NCBI RefSeq assembly: GCF_002157875.1
Contig: NZ_CP021376.1
Span: 1-64,000 of the forward strand
From: Oceanisphaera avium
Lineage (GTDB): Bacteria > Pseudomonadota > Gammaproteobacteria > Enterobacterales > Aeromonadaceae
Reading direction: 5' to 3'
Length of the DNA: 64,000 nt
The translations under genes were made by a program, and so were the position numbers. Positions 60,201-64,000 of this stretch are shown one piece after another; position 1 is the stretch's first letter, and each line of letters opens with the position of its first letter. The notes beneath the pieces were generated by a model. It made no database searches and was not told where the DNA came from. It worked only from the letters and a program-made list of their open reading frames with translations.

Positions 60201-63200
60201 ATGATCCCAAGGATAGATCTGCAAGCGCAGATAACTCCCCTCTATTTTGAATTTTTAGACGCACTCGCTAATAGTGGCTTTCGTGGCGATATTGAGCGCA
60301 GTTATGCGAGTCGCTTAAGTGTGGCCACCGATAACAGCGTTTATCAAATGCTGCCCCAAGCGGTGGTGTTTCCTCGTTCCACGCAAGACTTAAGTTTGTT
60401 ATTAAGCTTGGGCACGCGTTCTGAATTTCAAGAAGTGAAGTTTGCTCCGCGCGGCGGTGGCACGGGCACTAACGGCCAGTCATTAACGCAAGCGCTGGTT
60501 ATCGACAGCTCTCGCTATATGAAACAGTTACTGACCCTAGATGTGGCTAAGCGTCGGGTGCGCGTGCAAACCGGTATTGTAAAAGACAAGCTTAATCAAT
60601 TAGTGGCGGGGCACGATTTATTTTTTTCACCGGATCTGTCTACCAGTAACCGCGCCACGCTTGGCGGCATGATCAACACCGATGCCTCAGGACAAGGCTC
60701 TTTAGTCTATGGCAAAACCTCTGATCACGTATTAGGTGTCACTGCGGTATTAGTCGATGGCAGTATTATTGAAACCGGCCCCGTCAGTGGTTCGAAACTG
60801 GATGCCAAATTAGAAGAAGACAGCCGCGAGGGCGAGTTATATCGCTGTGTGTATGCCAGCGTCACCGAGCATGCCGGCGAGATTAATAAGCGTTTTCCTA
60901 AGCTTAATCGCTTCTTAACCGGCTATGACTTAAAGCATGTTTATGACAAAGCCAGCCACACCCTAGATTTAACTCGCATCTTATGTGGCAGTGAGGGCTC
61001 CTTAGCTTTTATTGCCGAAGCTTGGCTAGATCTTACGCCCATCCCGCCTTATCGCACCTTGGTTAATGTTAAATACGACAGCTTTTTATCGGCGCTGCGT
61101 AATGCGCCTTTTATGGTAGAAGCTCAAGCGTTATCCGTAGAAACCGTTGACTCCAAAGTATTAGGGTTGGCGCGAGAAGATATTGTTTGGCACTCAGTGA
61201 GTGAGCTTATTCAAGATGTGCCCGGCAAAGTCATGGAAGGCTTAAATATTGTTGAGTATGCCGATCACGACCTTGAGACGCAGCAAGCAAAAGTTAATGC
61301 TCTTTGTGAGCAACTTGATGAGCTAATGGCGCGTAATGAGGCGGGCATTATTGGCTATCAAGTGTGTGATGACTTGGCTTCACTCAATCGTATTTATGGC
61401 ATGCGTAAAAAAGCAGTAGGCTTATTGGGCAATACTAAAGGCCGGCAAAAACCCATCGCCTTTGTCGAAGACACGGCAGTACCACCAGAAAACTTGGCGG
61501 ATTATATCGTGGAGTTTCGCACCTTGCTCGACGCCCACCAGCTGCAATATGGCATGTTTGGCCACGTCGATGCCGGCGTGTTGCATGTGCGCCCCGCGCT
61601 AGATATGACGGATCCGGCGCAAGAAGTCACCTTGCGCAAAATATCCGATCAGGTTAATGCGCTCACCGCTAAATATGGTGGCTTAATGTGGGGCGAGCAT
61701 GGCAAAGGCTTTCGCTCTGAATATAGCCCCACCTTTTTTGGTGAAGTGTTATTTATGGAGCTGCGCCGCATTAAGTCGGCTTTTGATCCCTTTAACCGTT
61801 TAAATCCTGGCAAAATTTGCACGCCGCTCGATAGCCTAGATCAGCTCGTATCCGTGGATGCCACTAAGCGGGGCTTTTACGACCGACAAATCCCCATTAA
61901 TGTGCGCGATAGCTACACACCGGCCATGGATTGTAACGGCAATGGTTTGTGCTTTGACTTTGATGTGAACTCGCCCATGTGCCCGTCGATGAAGCTGACT
62001 TCAGACCGTCGTCACTCTCCTAAAGGCCGCGCCGGTTTAACTCGGGAATGGTTGCGCCAACTTTCTGCTCAAGGCTTTGATCCTATGGCCGAAGAAGCGG
62101 CCATTATGAGCGGGCGCACCAGCATGAAAGCACTAGTGGAGCGCATTAAATTTACTTGGCAAAAACGCCGTGGCGACTATGACTTCTCCCATGAAGTGAA
62201 AGAGGCCATGGATGGCTGTTTGGCGTGTAAAGCCTGCTCTAGCCAGTGTCCCGTTAAGGTGGATGTGCCAACCTTTAGAGCGCGTTTTTTACAGCTTTAT
62301 CACCAGCGTTATCAGCGCCCGCCAAAAGATTATTTAGTGTCAATGGTGGAGTCTTACACGCCGTGGATGGCAAAAATGCCCAAGCTGATTAATCCACTCA
62401 TGAACAATCGATTAGTCAAAGCCAGTGCCAGCTCGTTATTGGGTATGGTGGACATGCCATTGGTGAGTGAGCCAAGTCTTGCCAAGCAGTTAGAAGAAGG
62501 GGGCCATTCTCGGTTTGATTTAGCCGAACTTAGCCGCTTAAGTGACAGTGAAAAAACCAAAACCGTACTTATTATCCAAGATCCTTTTACTTCATTTTAT
62601 GATGCTAAGGTGGTGTTCGACTTGGCAGAGCTGGCACGCCGTTTAGGCTTTAATCCAATAGTCTTACCCTTTAAACCTAACGGTAAACCGGCGCACGTTA
62701 AAGGCTTCTTGCGCCGCTTTGCCAATATGGCCGCCGACAGTGCTCAGTTTTTAAATAATTTGGCACGCTTAAACATTCCTATGATGGGTGTGGACCCGTC
62801 ACTGGTGCTGTGTTATCGCGATGAATATAACAAAATCTTAGGCGCGGCAAGGGGCGAGTTTGAAGTACTCTTGCCTCAAGAGTGGTTATTACAGCAATTG
62901 GCGACCATTCCAGTGCGTGACAAAGCGGGGGAGCCTTGGTACCTATTTGCTCATTGCACCGAAAAAACCGCTAAGCCCACCACTCATCAAGACTGGGCTG
63001 GTATTTTTGCGCACTTAGGTGCTGAGCTTGAAGCGGTACCGGTGGGTTGCTGTGGTATGGCCGGCACGTATGGTCATGAGCGCGAACATGTGGAAGGCTC
63101 AAAACAGTTATACACCATGAGCTGGGCCGAGCCATTACGCAAACGCCCCACCGAGCGCTGTTTAGCCACCGGTTTTTCTTGTCGTTCACAAGTAAAACGT

Positions 63201-63293
63201 ATCGAAGGGCAAGGTATTCAACATCCGGTGCAGGCGCTGTTGCATTTATTAAGGAGCGCCCAGCCACAATCACCCAGCACCGAAGTACCATAA
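60201..63293 (+). CDS. ydiJ: FAD- and Fe-S-dependent dehydrogenase YdiJ (D-2-hydroxyglutarate dehydrogenase-like)
   Basis: A 1030-residue fusion flavoprotein, collinear with E. coli YdiJ (1018). The N-terminal FAD-binding PCMH domain has APRGGGTGTNGQSL (near 83-96) and TLGGMINTDASGQGS; a FAD-oxidase C-terminal domain carries LNPGKIC. A ferredoxin-like domain with GCLACKACSSQCPVKVD (near 671-687) and a CCG-type heterodisulfide-reductase domain with VGCCGMAGTYGHE near the end follow. Homologues are reported to oxidise D-2-hydroxyglutarate or related D-2-hydroxy acids; the acceptor here is unknown. It is probably a soluble or peripheral enzyme. Confidence 0.93.
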   Translation: MIPRIDLQAQITPLYFEFLDALANSGFRGDIERSYASRLSVATDNSVYQMLPQAVVFPRSTQDLSLLLSLGTRSEFQEVKFAPRGGGTGTNGQSLTQALVIDSSRYMKQLLTLDVAKRRVRVQTGIVKDKLNQLVAGHDLFFSPDLSTSNRATLGGMINTDASGQGSLVYGKTSDHVLGVTAVLVDGSIIETGPVSGSKLDAKLEEDSREGELYRCVYASVTEHAGEINKRFPKLNRFLTGYDLKHVYDKASHTLDLTRILCGSEGSLAFIAEAWLDLTPIPPYRTLVNVKYDSFLSALRNAPFMVEAQALSVETVDSKVLGLAREDIVWHSVSELIQDVPGKVMEGLNIVEYADHDLETQQAKVNALCEQLDELMARNEAGIIGYQVCDDLASLNRIYGMRKKAVGLLGNTKGRQKPIAFVEDTAVPPENLADYIVEFRTLLDAHQLQYGMFGHVDAGVLHVRPALDMTDPAQEVTLRKISDQVNALTAKYGGLMWGEHGKGFRSEYSPTFFGEVLFMELRRIKSAFDPFNRLNPGKICTPLDSLDQLVSVDATKRGFYDRQIPINVRDSYTPAMDCNGNGLCFDFDVNSPMCPSMKLTSDRRHSPKGRAGLTREWLRQLSAQGFDPMAEEAAIMSGRTSMKALVERIKFTWQKRRGDYDFSHEVKEAMDGCLACKACSSQCPVKVDVPTFRARFLQLYHQRYQRPPKDYLVSMVESYTPWMAKMPKLINPLMNNRLVKASASSLLGMVDMPLVSEPSLAKQLEEGGHSRFDLAELSRLSDSEKTKTVLIIQDPFTSFYDAKVVFDLAELARRLGFNPIVLPFKPNGKPAHVKGFLRRFANMAADSAQFLNNLARLNIPMMGVDPSLVLCYRDEYNKILGAARGEFEVLLPQEWLLQQLATIPVRDKAGEPWYLFAHCTEKTAKPTTHQDWAGIFAHLGAELEAVPVGCCGMAGTYGHEREHVEGSKQLYTMSWAEPLRKRPTERCLATGFSCRSQVKRIEGQGIQHPVQALLHLLRSAQPQSPSTEVP

Positions 63294-63405
63294 AGAGCGC
63301 TGTTTGTTGTTTAGCCTTCATCCTGATAAGGCTCTGGTTTAAGGTTTGTATTAGCTAGGCGCTAGTGAGTTGTACATATTATCAACAATATTTTAAGGGA
63401 ATAAC

Positions 63406-63645
63406 ATGGGGTTAATTTTAGGGTTAATTATTGGTGGCTTGGCCGGTTGGATTGCTGGCAAGCTCATGAAAGGCGAAGGTTATGGGGTATTAGGTAATAT
63501 TTTACTGGGTTTAGTGGGCGGCTTTGTTGGCAGTATCGTCTTTAGGTTAGTCGGCATTGCCACTACTGGTGTAATTGGCTCTTTGATGATGTCCACTCTA
63601 GGCGCTGTGTTGCTTATCTATATTGCGAAAAAATTTAGAAGCTAA
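63406..63645 (+). CDS. GlsB/YeaQ/YmgE-family stress membrane protein
   Basis: A 79-residue, glycine-rich protein with three hydrophobic helices (about 2-18, 26-46, 55-74) and the family start GLILGLIIGGLAGWIAGKLMKG..GVLGNILLGLVGGFVG. Members are called transglycosylase-associated or stress-response proteins; the biochemical role is unknown. It has a GGGA ribosome site and stands alone 112 bp after ydiJ. Confidence 0.9.
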   Translation: MGLILGLIIGGLAGWIAGKLMKGEGYGVLGNILLGLVGGFVGSIVFRLVGIATTGVIGSLMMSTLGAVLLIYIAKKFRS

Positions 63646-64000
63646 TAATGAAAAAAAGAAGGGGGAATAGTGAGGAGTTAGCGGCCAAGAGGGGGCTGGC
63701 AACATTTAGGTATGACCTTAGTTCATGCCGTCCTTGAGCTATTCACCCCTTATGCTATAAGAGTGAGATGCTTTCACTACTCGCGAATGTCATGCTGTGA
63801 TGTTTCACATCCCCAATCCCCAATAGACAAATAATGCTGGACATTCTGTGTCGTTTGACAGAGAATGCGCCCTCAGCCCAGAAGGGCATGACCTTTTGTG
63901 ATGTGGGTCACGATAATTTAGCTATATGTAATAGCGCTAACTATCGTTATAACCCGCCTATTCGGCATGCTACAGATGAAGCATGGTTTAAATAAACCAG
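63646..64000. other. Right-edge intergenic region
   Basis: About 355 bp without a supported gene. It contains a CRP-like site (63897-63912) listed separately, so it is probably the promoter region of a gene beyond the window. Confidence 0.5.
63897..63912. promoter_or_regulatory. CRP-like binding site
   Basis: TGTGA, six bases, TCACG: nine of ten half-site bases match the CRP consensus TGTGA-N6-TCACA, with T-rich left and A/T-rich right flanks. The controlled gene would lie past the right edge. Confidence 0.6.

Noticed and set aside
63648..63737. 29-codon frame after the GlsB-like gene
   Set aside because: No ribosome site and no similarity; likely chance.
63796..63809. TGTGA-TGTT-TCACA dyad
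   Set aside because: It looks like a CRP site but the spacer is 4 instead of 6, so standard CRP binding is not expected.

Overview
The window is 64 kb of ordinary, gene-dense chromosome from a gammaproteobacterium of moderate GC content with frequent TTA leucine codons. Protein sequences and gene orders are close to Escherichia coli (acpH-queA-tgt-yajC-secD-secF; trmJ-iscRSUA-hscBA-fdx-iscX; rlmN-rodZ-ispG-hisS-yfgM-bamB-der; mltF divergent from purL; yejK divergent from yejL-yejM). The divergence level, the FabV-type enoyl reductase and the roughly 530-residue isocitrate lyase suggest a marine Aeromonadales-like organism such as Oceanisphaera, Oceanimonas or Zobellella. That placement is inference. 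I see no prophage, insertion sequence, integron, CRISPR array, rRNA or tRNA.

Layout. 1-8.5 kb: tail of an NSS transporter, an Sfp-type phosphopantetheinyl transferase with the CnoX chaperone, a NlpC/MepS-like lipoprotein, the yejM/yejL/yejK cluster and the OxyR-type ahpC-ahpF peroxidase genes. 9-19.6 kb: isocitrate lyase, acpH with a CBS protein, queuosine genes queA-tgt, yajC-secDF, nlpI and trmJ. 19.6-25.8 kb: the complete ISC iron-sulfur assembly operon and ndk. 26-36.3 kb: an NCS2 nucleobase permease and the rlmN-rodZ-ispG-hisS-yfgM-bamB-der run. 36.4-51.2 kb: a new 55-residue basic protein, mltF/purL, a YceB-like protein, cardiolipin synthase, alaA, grxA, dacB, radD and fabV. 51.3-64 kb: a two-gene signalling unit (REC-CheC plus PAS-GGDEF), a SulP anion transporter coupled to an ICMT-like methyltransferase, rluF, an 88-bp tandem repeat, tyrS, a LuxR-type regulator, ydiJ and a GlsB-like membrane protein.

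Functional themes are envelope building (LapC/YejM, NlpC, NlpI, MltF, DacB, BamB, SecDF, RodZ, Cls), ACP and fatty-acid metabolism (PPTase, AcpH, FabV), redox and Fe-S homeostasis (AhpCF, GrxA, ISC), and translation (QueA, Tgt, TrmJ, RlmN, RluF, HisS, TyrS, Der). The best regulatory signals readable by eye are an OxyR site abutting the ahpC -35 box, two directly abutting type-1 IscR sites before iscR, a near-consensus sigma70 promoter for purL, a dyad operator-like repeat before the NCS2 permease, and a CRP-like site at the right edge. No wholly new multi-gene system is evident. The most novel items are the small basic protein beside mltF, the REC-CheC/GGDEF pair, the palindromes around radD, the 88-bp repeats and the gap where a pilF gene is usual.
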